64,000 nucleotides of DNA from Lunularia cruciata (Eukaryota > Streptophyta > Marchantiopsida > Lunulariales > Lunulariaceae): assembly GCA_948567375.1 (NCBI GenBank), contig OX419755.1:76964931-77028930 (forward strand), read 5' to 3'. Shown here piece by piece: positions 26,031 through 37,460 of this stretch (position 1 is the first letter of the stretch; each line of letters begins with the position of its first letter). The notes below the pieces were generated by a model that searched no databases, was not told the origin of the DNA, and was given only the letters and a program-made list of their open reading frames with translations. A program made the translations under genes and the position numbers.

Positions 26031-26037
26031 TATAAAG
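26031..26037 (+). promoter_or_regulatory. Possible TATA box upstream of PAL
   Basis: 'tataaag' preceded by 'ccaaa' is the clearest TATA-like word in the kilobase before the PAL start, but it lies 825 bases upstream and would imply a long leader. A box-P/AC-like 'accaact' occurs at 26573-26579, within what may be leader. I see no full ACCTACC or ACCAACC element close to the gene. The call is weak; a nearer TATA-less start is equally possible. Confidence 0.2.
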
Positions 26038-26469
26038 CTGCGACTGCTACTGCTGTTCACTCCATGGGATTCACGGGAATGAGTAATATGTGATCACCGT
26101 AAACGTGCCCGAGTCATATGTCAAGCTATTATGTTTTGGCGCTTGGCAAAGGTCCAAACGAAGGAGGGTGTAATACACTATACCCGCGAGGTGGGGGTTG
26201 GGGGAAAATGTTTGACTCAAGATTCAGGCATTATCGACTGTAGGGACTTAGATCTGCCAATTGCAGAGGAGCACCGGGTCAACACCAAGTGTAGCGCTCG
26301 GAAAAGATCGTGGGAGCAGCAGATTCTGCTCCGTATGAACTGGGCTGCTGGTGCTGGTGCTGATGATGCTCGAACTTTCGATGGCTGGAGCCCCGGGCAA
26401 GGAGAAATAAAAAAAATGTAGGAGCTCCGATCCAGCTTCGGTACTTACTTAAAGGAAAGTGAATTCCAC

Positions 26470-26861
26470 TGAATCAATCATCACTCCGTTCTCAAAATAG
26501 AGAACGGCCCGTGTGTTTGTTTCTCTCTCCCTTTCCCCTCGAGTAGTGATCGTTGAACTGTTGAAGAAAAGAACCAACTGGAGTTGTAGTTTGGATTGAT
26601 TGATTGATTGATAGATCGAGCTTGGGATAAGTCAAGATAGAGGGACTGATTGCAATTGTATGAATCTACGAGGGAAGAGAGAGCTAGTGTTTCGTTGAAA
26701 AGAGAAGGCTGGCACACCAATTCTCAAATTCGCAACGCAGTGAAGGAGTGGGAGATCGACTTTGGAGAAACACAAGATCAGCACTCATTGATCGACATCC
26801 AGTGTGTTAGACTTGAAAAGAAAACACGAAATAGAGTTCTTCTGAATTGGAGTTTGCCAGA
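26470..26861 (+). promoter_or_regulatory. Probable 5' leader and proximal promoter of PAL
   Basis: A pyrimidine-rich run at about 26517-26540 ('tttctctctccctttcccctc') is typical of plant leaders. A perfect 8-bp hairpin (26486-26493 with 26500-26507) and a (GATT)n run at about 26594-26612 lie in the same stretch. The transcription start cannot be fixed from sequence. Confidence 0.4.
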
Positions 26862-29033
26862 ATGGCCGAGGTGATGGCGGCCCATCCCGAAGTACAGAGC
26901 GCTGGAAAATGGACAGTGCAATTGTGCCTGAGTCCAATGGCGAAGGGGACACCGGCAGCTGCAGCTTTTATCGACAATGGGGGTGACCCCCTGTACTGGG
27001 CCAAGGCTGCCAGGCTCATGGAGGGCAGTCACTACGAGGAAGTAAAGAACATGGTCCGTGAATTTAATGAATCCAAGGAAGTCCTGATTCAGGGGGTCAC
27101 TCTCTCTATCGGCCAAGTTACAGCGGTTGCTCGAAACCCGAGTGTCACCGTTGTACTCGACGATGCCAGTGCCAAGGATAGAGTGGACGAGAGTGCCGAC
27201 TGGGTGACCAACAACATGATGAAGGGGACTGACACTTATGGTGTCACCACAGGCTTCGGTGCAACTTCTCATCGTAGAACCAACCAAGGTGTGGAACTGC
27301 AACGAGAACTCATCCGGTTTCTAAATGCAGGTGTACTAGGAAAAGATGAGATGGTATTACCCGTATCCACCACCAGAGCTGCAATGTTGGTGCGAACCAA
27401 CACACTGATGCAAGGATTCTCCGGAATTAGGTGGGAAATTCTGCAGACCATGCAGAAGCTTTTGAACAAGCACCTCACCCCCAGGCTTCCGCTCAGGGGA
27501 ACGATCACAGCCTCTGGAGATCTCGTTCCACTTTCTTACATTGCTGGTTTGCTGACGGGCCGTCCGAATTCCAGAGCTGTGAATGACTGCGGTGACGTGA
27601 TAACCGCTCATGAAGCTTTGAAACAAGTCGGTTTGTTGAAACCATTTGAATTGAAGCCCAAAGAAGGGCTGGCCCTCGTCAACGGAACTGCTGTGGGCGC
27701 AGCACAGGCTTCCATAGCTTGCTACGACGCCAACATTCTGGCCTTGTTTGCTGAAATTTCATCAGCATTGTTCTGCGAGACCATGCAGGGAAAGCCGGAA
27801 TTCACCGATCATCTCACTCATAAGCTGAAACACCATCCAGGGCAGATCGAAGCTGCTGCTGTCATGGAGTGGGTGCTGATGGGAAGCTCATACATGGATG
27901 CTGCAGCCAAGCTACACGAGACTGATCCCCTGCAGAAGCCCAAACAGGACAGGTATGCATTGCGAACATCTCCCCAATGGCTGGGCCCTCAGATTGAAGT
28001 GATCCGAGCAGCTACTCACTCTATCGAGAGGGAGATCAACTCCGTCAACGACAATCCGCTCATTGATGTGTCCAGAGACAAGGCTGTGCACGGGGGTAAC
28101 TTCCAGGGGACCCCCATCGGAGTTTCCATGGACAACATGAGGTTAGCCCTTGCAGCAATCGGCAAGCTCATGTTCGCTCAGATGTCCGAGCTGGTTAACG
28201 ATTTCTATAACAGTGGATTGCCGTCCAACTTGACAGGGGGTCCCAATCCTAGTTTGGATTATGGTTTCAAAGGAGCAGAGATCGCAATGGCATCGTACTG
28301 TTCGGAACTACAGTACCTTGCTAACCCAGTTACTTCTCACGTCCAAAGCGCGGAGCAGCACAACCAGGATGTTAATTCCTTAGGGCTGATTTCTGCCCGG
28401 AAGACGGCTGAAGCCATCGATATCCTCAAGCTCATGTCATCTACATTTCTGGTTGCTCTTTGCCAGGCAGTGGATCTGCGTCATTTGGAGGAAAACATGC
28501 TGGAAAGCGTGAAGGAAATTGTCCAAAAAGCGGCCAAGAAAACTCTCTTTACTGACCCAAACTCCAATCCCCATGCGAATCTTCTTGCGAGGGTTGTGAA
28601 TGATACCCCTCCATTCACATATGTTGATGACGCTGCCAGTGCTTCGTACCCCCTGATGCAGAAATTGAGGCAGGCGCTCGTCAGTCACGCGATGGAAAGC
28701 GAGAAGGATGATGAGGGGTGCACATTGTTCCGGAAAATTGCAACCTTCGAGAGCGAGGTGAAAACACAGCTAGAAGTCAATGTACCTATCACGAGACAAC
28801 GATTCGACAGTGGGGTCACTATTGTGAAGAATAAGATCACCGATTGTCGCAGCTATCCCCTGTACAACTTCGTTCGTGGACTTGGCACGAAGCTCCTGGT
28901 GGGAACTGAAACCAGGTCTCCGGGTGAGGATATTCAGCTTGTGTACGAGGCCATCACTGAAGGCCAATTGGCTGGCCCACTTCTCCAGTGTTTGGAAGGA
29001 TGGACGGGAGCTCCATTCCCCGTCGGCCATTAG
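26862..29033 (+). CDS. PAL: Phenylalanine ammonia-lyase, intact and intronless
   Basis: The enzyme deaminates L-phenylalanine to trans-cinnamate and ammonia, the first step of the phenylpropanoid pathway (lignin, flavonoids, stilbenes). It acts as a cytosolic homotetramer. The frame encodes 723 residues from ATG 26862, which has A at -3 and G at +4; an in-frame TTG 15 bases upstream is not a plausible start. Visible features are catalytic Tyr126 in 'YGVTTGFGA', Ala217-Ser218-Gly219 that cyclise to the MIO group, and Phe153-Leu154 in 'IRFLNAG' (Phe, not His, favours phenylalanine over tyrosine). Asn274 in 'VNGT', '[12 protein letters not shown]' from about 361, 'NDNP' from about 395, 'GNFQGTPIG' from about 411 and 'AEQHNQD' from about 496 are also present. 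The C-terminal shielding domain is present at about 545-665. Length is normal for the family. No intron interrupts it, as is usual for conifer PAL and unlike most angiosperm PAL genes. The N-terminus and the last residues ('[11 protein letters not shown]') are unlike the common angiosperm forms. Confidence 0.97.
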   Translation: MAEVMAAHPEVQSAGKWTVQLCLSPMAKGTPAAAAFIDNGGDPLYWAKAARLMEGSHYEEVKNMVREFNESKEVLIQGVTLSIGQVTAVARNPSVTVVLDDASAKDRVDESADWVTNNMMKGTDTYGVTTGFGATSHRRTNQGVELQRELIRFLNAGVLGKDEMVLPVSTTRAAMLVRTNTLMQGFSGIRWEILQTMQKLLNKHLTPRLPLRGTITASGDLVPLSYIAGLLTGRPNSRAVNDCGDVITAHEALKQVGLLKPFELKPKEGLALVNGTAVGAAQASIACYDANILALFAEISSALFCETMQGKPEFTDHLTHKLKHHPGQIEAAAVMEWVLMGSSYMDAAAKLHETDPLQKPKQDRYALRTSPQWLGPQIEVIRAATHSIEREINSVNDNPLIDVSRDKAVHGGNFQGTPIGVSMDNMRLALAAIGKLMFAQMSELVNDFYNSGLPSNLTGGPNPSLDYGFKGAEIAMASYCSELQYLANPVTSHVQSAEQHNQDVNSLGLISARKTAEAIDILKLMSSTFLVALCQAVDLRHLEENMLESVKEIVQKAAKKTLFTDPNSNPHANLLARVVNDTPPFTYVDDAASASYPLMQKLRQALVSHAMESEKDDEGCTLFRKIATFESEVKTQLEVNVPITRQRFDSGVTIVKNKITDCRSYPLYNFVRGLGTKLLVGTETRSPGEDIQLVYEAITEGQLAGPLLQCLEGWTGAPFPVGH

Positions 29034-29598
29034 AGTAAATTTATCCATTCATTCATGAAATCATTCAACTGCCTATTACTCCTTGATTGATTGTAAAAAC
29101 TTTCCAGGATCTTACAGAAACATGAAATCGAAGGCCGCACGAGAAAAGACTGGAGTCTTGCTAGTCTAGGACAGGAATACTAAGCCGCAGTGGTTAGGAA
29201 ACAGACTAGTTCTGACGTCTGCAACCACCAGATGTCGTAAGATTTAGCAAAACTGCAGACCGACATTTAGGAGTGTAATTTTAACGGGTCTGATATGCAC
29301 TCAAATTTATAAACTAGGTATACATTGATTTCTCCCAACTTTTAGCTCCGTGGAGAAGCAGAAATGCATTCAACAACAATTTACGCTTTTTGTCGTCACA
29401 TTTTTATCTGGAATTTCAATATTCCAGCGGTATCCGTATGCCGATGACAATTCTGGAGAGTAAACTGTGGACTCAGACGTTGTACATACTCAGAAATAAA
29501 CAGAATTCGGAAACAGTCAGTTTGAACTATTCTGCAGTTTCCGGGCTCGGGAGAGCTCCGACGAGCTCGGTGATGTCTCTTAACAAACTCGAATGAGT
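29034..29598 (+). other. PAL 3' flank
   Basis: AT-rich sequence follows the TAG stop. The first convincing poly(A)-signal word, 'aataaa', is at 29495-29500. No other feature is seen. Confidence 0.4.
29495..29500 (+). terminator. Candidate PAL polyadenylation signal
   Basis: 'aataaa' lies 462 bases after the stop codon. That would give a 3' UTR on the long side for a plant gene. Plant signals are loose, so an earlier site is possible. Confidence 0.3.
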
Positions 29599-29626
29599 GC
29601 AAGAAATCTGTATACAGATTTCTTGC
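29599..29626. repeat. Perfect 28-bp palindrome downstream of PAL
   Basis: 'gcaagaaatctgta' (29599-29612) is followed directly by its exact reverse complement (29613-29626) with no spacer. It lies 566 bases after the PAL stop. Role unknown. Confidence 0.9.
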
Positions 29627-31080
29627 CCCCGTCATGGGAACAGAGCACAAATATTTCACTGTGTCTGTGCTCTATCTAGTCTAACCATGATGTGACATTG
29701 TAAAAGAGTTGTTAGGGTACTCGGGATGATTGTTGGGCAGAAGAGTAATTTGGTTAGAAGATCTGGAGGAGAAGAATTGGGCCCGCTAGGAACGGTTGCG
29801 CGAATTTGGCATCTAAATAGCAACCCATTTGCTCTTCGATCTTTTTGATATATAGCCTGAATTGTTATTCTGAAGGCACTCCTGAGCAAATGAATTTCTG
29901 TCTTCGTATGGATTGACGTAGTTCGACGTATGGATTCGGTGCTAATCTGGGTCGAATTCGGTGTAGTTCAAAAGATTAGTTGGAAATATGCAAGTGGAAG
30001 TTGGTATAGTAATGTTTGGTCATTCCAGGCCAAATCATTTCAGGGAGAGTGTAGTGCATTATTGAGTAAGAAAAGAGTTAGACGAAATAGGATATGCTTT
30101 AGGGGTTAATTTTGTATAAAATGATTACCGGGACGAAGAGAACGAGTAGAACTTTGAGTTCTGTTGTAAAGAATACCATAACGAAAATATACTAGAATTG
30201 AAAAATACTGGAATGTAGCGAAGATTGGTTCAGGGATCTTCAGGTGACAATGAATGCATGATGTGGTATGATGCATACAAATTTATGTTTGCGTTTTATG
30301 TTTATGTTTGGTATAATTTGCGTTCTTCACACGCAAATGCGATTGGGAGAGTTAAGGTTCAATTGAATGCAATCACGATTGCATGTGTCTGAAATTCTTA
30401 CCGCTAAAACCGCTAACAGGAGTGTCGGTTATTTGATGGTCGGTCAATCGCTCGATTCTCGTGGTTTATCCTGTCAGTTTTGACCTGAAAATCGACTGCA
30501 GCATGACAATGATCTAATACCTGTTTACTGTCTAAGGTCTATTTGGTCGCCCTCTTTGTGAAACAAACAGGGACACCTCAAATACCTTCTGAATATCAGT
30601 TCATGTGCGGTATGATGGTGAGGAATATGCACCAAAGGACTCATCTTCGGAGTACCTGTCTCTGCAATGAAGAGTAACGAACCTAAGAATGAGTGTTACA
30701 ATTTCATAAAAGGCGTTCTCGCGAAGGCTCTCTTAAGAACACAGTAAACTTTAAACATTTTCCGAACTACAGAGTGCTCAGGAACTACAAAACTCGTGTT
30801 TGGGTATTAGGATTTGACATCTTTGTTCCTAGCCAAGTTCACAACTGAGGAGATATAGTTCCGAAATCTAACATGAAGAGGAAATTGCAGAAATTGGACA
30901 CTCTTGGTGCAAACACAGGGCACGACCCAGAAACATAGGAGCTCAAACAAGATAAAATAAACTCCTTGAAGAAAGGCGGAGGATAGCGACCGCGTAGGAT
31001 AACAAGAAGAATGGGAAAGACTTCCCCACGGGGATAAAACACAATAAGTACATTGAGGCTAAGTCCCAATAGTATTGGTA
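29627..31080. other. Non-repetitive DNA, no gene recognised
   Basis: Same character as the upstream PAL island. No domain could be recognised; the open frame at 30839-31069 (minus) is of chance length. Confidence 0.45.
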
Positions 31081-32294
31081 CTAGAAATCTGCTCTACAGC
31101 ACCTAAGATATATGGGCTATGCAAAGGTGTATAGAATTCTATGTACAATGAAACCTAAAGTTCAAACAGAACAAGAAAAAGAAAAGCAAGGGTTTCATAT
31201 GAATTCTTCAAATATAAAATTTGGTGTTTTAGATCAAGTATATTTAGGTTGGGAAAATTAAAAAATTATTGCAACTTGTGAATTGATCCATATCTAGGGA
31301 GTAGGGTTGTATTAAGCAATCAAAATTTATAGAGATTTAGGTAGTATTACAACCAACTATAATGTAAAATTTAGTTGGCTAAGAGTATATAGATAGTGAG
31401 ATCTAGTGCACAAATTCTATAGTAAATACTATTGTAAGCTCGATGGAGCAATTCAATGTCTAACTATAATTGAATGTCAAATTTCCAACTAAAATTAGTA
31501 GTGAAAGTATTACAACTTTCTAAAATGTTCACTTTCATTTAACATGAATATTTGGGCCAAAATTTAACTTAAATCTGGTGCAAGAATCAAGACTTAAGCC
31601 TCACTTAAGATTTCAAAATTAGGGTTTGGAACTACAAAAATTTGAAACCTGATCAAGAGAGATGTAGTAGTAAGATTTAGACTTGCTTAATATAATTGGA
31701 AAGTGGATATCATAGGTTTTCTATTGAGTCTTAGAACATCTAAATAAGAGCTATAGAGAAAAATTTATCCCCATATGGATTTTGTAAAATTTTTCTCATC
31801 AAAAGCTATAGAATTTATCTACTTGGAGTATAGATTGGATGCAAACTTGGAATATACATTGAGAGTAGCTCTTGGATAGAGTGAGGAGGCTTTGAAGCAC
31901 ATTTCTACCAAAAGTGTGGAGAGTTTTTGCTAAGTTCTTGTGTTTGGATCCTCTCCATGCATGCTTGATTGTATGCTTAGTTGTCTTGGATTGCTATATG
32001 AGGATTGTGCTTATATGCTTTTTTTAGGCTTGTTATGCATTTCTCCTTGGTAATGCTTGAAGTGATGACTAGTAGACCAAGAGTACATGTTGTGATGATA
32101 GGTTAGGTTGCCCATTAGTCTCCTCCCTAATAGAAGGAAGAACACTAGAAACAAGGGTAAAAGGTTCTGGTGGTTGGGCAAACAAGCAGACTCAAACTAT
32201 TAGTGATCGGTCTATACATGCCTCCTATCCATAAGCTCCAAGGATAGGTACACAACATGTTTTCAGATAAAGAAAAGCAAAGTAAAAAATATTT
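31081..32294. other. AT-rich DNA left of the copia gag, unassigned
   Basis: The island character ends near 31.08 kb. This stretch should hold the 5' LTR and leader of copia element C1 if they survive, but I find no match to the C1 3' LTR (39496 onward). The 5' LTR is therefore missing or unrecognisable. Confidence 0.4.
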
Positions 32295-32446
32295 CCTAAC
32301 ACATCAAGAGTGATAGAACATTATTCTTGTCATAGAATTTCAATGAGACTAAGAGACTAGAAGAAATGTTCCTAACACATCAAGAGTGATAGAATATTAT
32401 TCTTGTCATAGAATTTCAAGGACACTAAGAGACTAGAAGAGATCTT
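32295..32446. repeat. Two-copy tandem repeat, 76-base period
   Basis: 32295-32370 and 32371-32446 are near-identical (start 'cctaacacatcaagagtg', end 'aagagactagaag'). The duplication lies directly before the copia Gag coding segment, in its leader. Confidence 0.92.
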
Positions 32447-33300
32447 TCAGATATGAGAGTAGATTGGGATATAATGAGAACAAGGAGTGATGCAAGAGAT
32501 ATAGCATACATTAGTCCATTCAATGGAGAGAATTTCTTGATTTGGAAATTCCAAATGATGGTTGTCTTCAAGTCAAAGAGACTTATAGGGAATGTTATTA
32601 GGATAGAGATTATAGAACAAGCCATAATAGATGGAGGAGAGATTGATTGGCAAAGCAAGAACAATGCTATAGAAATATACATTTGTGCAACCATAGAAAA
32701 GAAGTATTTATAGAGACTAATCAATTGTACAACTGCAAACCAGATGTGTAGTAGGTTGATTATGTTACATGAGCAATGTGCTTCAAAGAACAAGCACGAC
32801 CTCCTCTTTCAATTATAGATGAAACCAAGAGAAGAGATAGTAGGTTTCATTAGCCAAGTAGAAACTCCTGCTAGTCATTTGAGTAACCTTGGTGTTAGAA
32901 TACACTATTCCTCAATCATCCCCAAGATTATTTTAGTTTGCCACAAGCTTATTGCCATGTAATAACTGCATGGAATAATGTACCAGAGGAGCAGCAAACT
33001 AGAGAGACTCATTGCAACATTGCTCAAGGAAGAAACTGTGAATAGGTGTGGAGAGGAGAAAGAAGAGAGTTGAGGGGAGAGAGCCTTTCTTGCTACCAAT
33101 AGAAGAACTCATAAGGTAGCTTCAAAGGTAGCAATAATGGGAAAACTCATAAGAAGACCAACATCTTGGAATGGAAGAAAAGCACAAGCTACAACAAATG
33201 TAAAAGGAAGTGGCACTGTGCAAGAGAATGCAAAGATGAGCAGAACGTACAAGAAGGAATCCACACAATGCAGCTAATCTTAGAAATCAAGCCAATGCTC
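32447..33300 (+). mobile_element. Ty1/copia element C1, gag part, decayed fossil
   Basis: The plus-strand Gag reads from about 32453: 'FNGENFLIWKFQMMVVF' is the start of the copia Gag (UBN2-type) domain. A zinc knuckle of the form C-x2-C-like 'YNKCKRKWHCARECK' is readable at about 33190-33235. The matching protease, integrase, RT and RNase H lie at 36.24-39.5 kb in the same orientation, so I infer that the intervening DNA was inserted later. The element has many breaks. Confidence 0.75.
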
Positions 33301-33643
33301 TAACAACACATTGTATTATGTTCATTGCTAGTTCTAGCATTTCCATAAGCATCAATCATCTAGACAATGATGTTTGGTATTATGAGAACCCAATGTCAAT
33401 GTACTAATTGTATAATCAGCAAGAAAAAGTTGTTCCTTGGAGGATACAAGTTGGACATGGGTAGAAATGAGAATAAAGTGTCATAATGTCTCAAATGGTC
33501 TATTCTCGCATGTTTAACCTCTTAGGCAAAATCCATTCCTAGAAGAGGTTAGAAACACCCATTATGCCACCCTACAAAAAGAGAAATTAACAATCACTCT
33601 CATAAAAGATCTAATCTAATAAGCTCTTGATAGTGCGGGTTGA

Positions 33644-33764
33644 TTTCATGCCAAACGCCTCTTCCTTGTGAAGAGCCTCTTTTCCTCCAGTGGCTAGTAC
33701 ATGGAGGGACTAGCCACTGGGGAGAAAAAAGGCTCTTCACAAGGAAGAGGCCTTTGGCATGAAA
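33644..33764. repeat. Near-perfect hairpin: 55-base arms, 10-base loop
   Basis: Left arm 33644-33698 and right arm 33709-33764 are reverse complements with only a few mismatches and one length difference. The loop is 'acatggaggg'. The arms start and end with 'tttcatgcca' and 'tggcatgaaa', and the inner arms read 'ccagtggctagt' and 'actagccactgg'. It could be a small MITE or a recent inverted duplication. If transcribed, it would form long double-stranded RNA. Confidence 0.95.
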
Positions 33765-34497
33765 CCTCCATGTAGGTTTATTTCACCCCAAAGGTCAGTT
33801 TTCAAGCCAAAGGTTCTTTCACCTTGATGCCGCCATTGATTGCACACATCATTTTCCAAAAAAATGTAATTCTAAAAAGATTCCAAAATAGATTGTCTAC
33901 TTGGCCCTTCTATTCAATGGTATTCTCAATGCTCCATCATTCCCAAAACCTTTCCTCACATTGACTCGCTTACTTAGAATGTCAAGGGTAACTTCCTTGA
34001 TGATGTGCAAATTTCTTGAGTAGATGCTCAAGCACTCAGTCATGCTGAATGTCAAGGGTTACTTCCTTGATTCAATGCATATTTCCTAAACAAATACTCA
34101 AACATACACTTCTATTGCAAGATTCCTCACCTCTACTCAACAAAGCATCCAATCAAAGATGTAAGTGAAAGCAATCCAACACAAAGAACTCAAAGATATC
34201 TTTATGTTGAATGCTTTAATTTATGAAAGAAGTGGACGTAACTTCTTTGGGTTGCAACCCATATATAAATTTTCTTAACTCATTGATGAAGATGATCAAT
34301 GGCTAAGAGTGTTGGAAATCTTCTAATTACACCTACTTTGCTTATCACTAATCTTATCTTATGTGCAATTAAGAAGTGATTGTGCAATTGCTGCCAATCA
34401 CAATTGCTAATTGTTTTTTACTCTGTGCATAATTACTATTTCAAAATCTTTGGTGATAAAATTCTCATGTAGTCATCAATTATGTTAGGCTCCCAGG

Positions 34498-35250
34498 TCA
34501 ATTGTACTTCTCCTCCTTGGGCTCAACGATATCCTTGTTAGAAGAAATCATGATCATGGTGAATGATTGTTTGCTGACCATAGGGATAGGATCTAGTTGT
34601 GGTCCAAATTTGCCTTCATGCTGAACTTCTTCTCCTTCTTCTCCCTCTTCTTCCATGAGGATCTTCCTTGTCCTTGTAGTAGCATTTACCTTTGGCCTCA
34701 AAGGAGTTGCAAGTAGTTTCTTGATTATTGGCTCTATGGTGATCTCCTATTGACTTTGCTTCTCAAAGACCAAATTATGGTAGGCTTCTTCCACCTCCAC
34801 ATATTTCAACGTGTAGGCAAATTCTATATCCACTTCAACATAATTTTTTACCATTAGTGCTCTTTCTTTGGGCTTGTAAAAATTTCCTATGGGGAAGAAG
34901 TGGTCAAGATACTTCTTCTTCTCCTTTGGGGTCAATAAATCCATCACCAAGTAGAAATGGATGACAAAGAGAGACACCAAAGTCACTCCTTCCTCATTCA
35001 ATGTTTTTGCAAGCTCTCTTGCCTTCATCCAAAACATTGCTGCCCAATTGATAGGTCTTCCTTGGTACAAATAATACTCAAAGAAGATTGCTTTACTATT
35101 GTTTAGGTAAGTTGGTTGTTTAGACTTGAACAATTTCATGATTGAATCAACCAAGATCCTCTTCATAGGATCTTTGATACCAAGAATTGACCAAGCATTG
35201 TTGGTCTTACTATCCTTAAATGTGGCCTTCAACTTGGCTTTGATAGTCAA
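34498..35250 (-). pseudogene. Transposon-associated protein of unknown function, probably a broken copy
   Basis: On the minus strand, a 167-residue open segment (34747-35250) is followed by an acidic segment (34498-34701, 'EEEGEEGEE'). It resembles the 'putative plant transposon protein' sequences common in large plant genomes: 'RPINWAAMFW', 'LFVIHFYLVMDLLTPKEK' and 'FYKPKERALMVKNYV'. A related block on the minus strand at 57897-58160 ('LIMHFYIRMNLLNKEE') confirms a repeat family. I know of no biochemical function for it. It shows no catalytic motif. Confidence 0.45.
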
Positions 35251-36259
35251 GTCAAGGTGAGTCCAATCAAAGATAGAGTAATGTTGTATGGGAAAGGGTT
35301 TTTAGGCCCCAACACTTTAACCAATGCTCTCTTTGGTCTAGAAAAAAGGATTCCTTCTTAGGTTCTCCATCCATGGATCACAATTATCTGTAATTTCTTG
35401 CTGCATCACATGATCACTCAATTCCCAACTCCACAACAAGAACTCCAACTTCTTGTTGTGGACTAATTTTGGACTAATTCCTACCTATAATACAATCCAC
35501 ACTTAACCAATCTTGGAGCCTTGATGATGAATTCAAGCACCCTTCTCATCCTCCTTGGCAATTTTAGCTACTTCTTTTTCTTATGATTTTCTCATCATTC
35601 TTACTTTGTCTCTCACTTCCAAATCCTCCTTGCACAATCACATATTCTTGCAACTTGAGTATCTAATTGATGAAATCTTCTAGCCAAGGGGTGAGGAAAG
35701 CCTAGCATGCATTTCTTTGGTTGACTCTATAAAAGGTGAAAAGGATCCAAGCCCCAGGTGGATATTTAAGGTGATGGCCCAACCATTACAAACTTTCAAT
35801 AAGTGTGCACTTTGGCAAGAAGTTGCTACTTGTACATGTAAGTGGTCGGTATAATTGAATGGTCATCAATTGTAGTTCTTGATCTATTGGTACCACGTTT
35901 ACTCATGAATTTCCAAGCGGAGGGACTTCTAGGCCAAATGGATTTTCTAACCAAAAGTCATACTAGGATGAAGGTCTCTTTTTAGGACTAAGATCTCCAA
36001 AGATGAAAGGATTCCTTATCAAAGGTTCTCTTGTCTAATAGCCTTCTTTATCAAAGAGCCATGCTTTGTCCTCTTTAGCTTGATCTATTACTGCTTGTTC
36101 TTCCATGGCACATTCTTTCCATCTCATCTGTCCCCTTGAAGTTGCAGTTCTCCTTGGGAGGAAGGTAATCAATCATAAACCTCCACTCTTTCCTACTAGC
36201 AAGCTATTTCTACACTCTTCTTGGTTAAGCTACGCAAGTTGAAAGAAAAAGGTGCATTT

Positions 36260-37460
36260 TTAGAAAGAGCTGATGCATTAGTATGCTGATGGAGGAGCTT
36301 TAGAGCACATGACCAATAGATGAGTGTGGTTCCAAGATTTCAAGAATATTGAATAAGGAACCTACCATATATATTGTTGATGATTGAAAGGTTTGGGTTG
36401 ATAGAGTGGGAGACATCCCAATTTCTTGTAAGCTTGGTGCAAGAAGACAAAAAGGAGTCATCAAAGGAGTTCTCTACGTTCCAAAGTTGAAGTGCAACAT
36501 ATTTAGCATTGGTTAAGCAACATACAAAGGCATCCAAACCACCTACACAAAAGAATTCTGCTACATGGAGAAAGATAAAGAAATAATGATGAAGAGTATC
36601 CATGATTCAAAGCTTTACATACTTCAGATCAGAGTTGAAAAGATAATGTAACATTTCCCTAACAAACTCTATTGTTGCAAAATAATAAGGAGAGTGAGAA
36701 GCTAGAAAAGCAAAAATAGTGTCAAAAGTTAGATATTGCACTTTGACACCAAAGACTTTGGTCATCTCAAGTTTTCTTACATTAGGAAGATGGAGAGAGA
36801 AGGACAAGTAGAGGCTATATGTTTGAAACCAAAATGGCCATGTAGTCAAAAATCTTTCTACTATAATAGGTGTGTTTTAGGAAAGCAACATGGATTACCT
36901 TTTGCAAAATCTAGCAATAGTAGAGGCAAGTACAAAGTTGGCGAGTTCTTTCATGTGATGTTTGTGGTCCTATGAGTGTGAGCTCAATAGAAGGATCAAT
37001 AAATTATCTCCTTTCTAAAGATGATACTAGTGATTTTAGATTTGTATTTTTTTTGAAAGAGAAGTTACAAACTCTCGTTGCTTCAAAAAACTTCACATAT
37101 ATGTAGAAATTGAATGTGGAATGAAGATCAAGAAACTATGATATGATAGAGGAGGTGAATAAAATAGAAAGGAATTTGTTAATTTTTTACAGAGCATTGG
37201 ATTAGTCCAAGAAATTATAATGTCTAACTCTCTTTAGCACAATGGTATATCAAAGAGAAATCATAAAACAATATTTGAAGCGATAAGAAGCAGGTTGCTT
37301 TTTAGCAAGATGCCTAGAGAGTTATGGGCAGAAGTAGTGGGAGTTGCTACACATGTTCTAAATTTAGTTTTTAGTAGAGTTTTAGTGAAAACTCCTCACA
37401 AGCTCTTGCATGGAATGTAACCAACAATTGCACATTTGAGAACTTTTCGTTGCTCAATCT
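36260..37460 (+). pseudogene. Protease and integrase region of copia C1
   Basis: A protease-side segment with a 'DGGALEHMTN' word lies near 36285-36315. The GAG-pre-integrase zinc region lies at 36740-36920 ('HFDTKDFGHLKF', later 'CVLGKQHGLPF'). The integrase core runs to about 37450. It is a decayed fossil. C2 matches it from the 'GKQH' word onward (about 50530-51124). Confidence 0.75.

Larger units (their letters stand above)
33301..36240 (-). mobile_element. Unrelated repeat DNA separating the gag and pol of copia C1
   Basis: This stretch lacks copia coding and contains a striking hairpin (33644-33764) and a minus-strand transposon-type protein (34498-35250). Its family recurs near 57.9-58.2 kb. 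No clear LTRs or target duplication were found, so its exact ends are uncertain and it may be more than one insertion. 35250-36240 is AT-rich with no further readable domain. Confidence 0.5.

Noticed and set aside
26847-26861. Upstream in-frame TTG as PAL start
   Set aside because: Plant nuclear genes rarely start at TTG; the ATG at 26862 has a good context and begins a normal-length PAL.
26778-27302. 174-residue open frame antisense to the PAL start
   Set aside because: It is a shadow of the conserved PAL coding strand with no recognisable domain.
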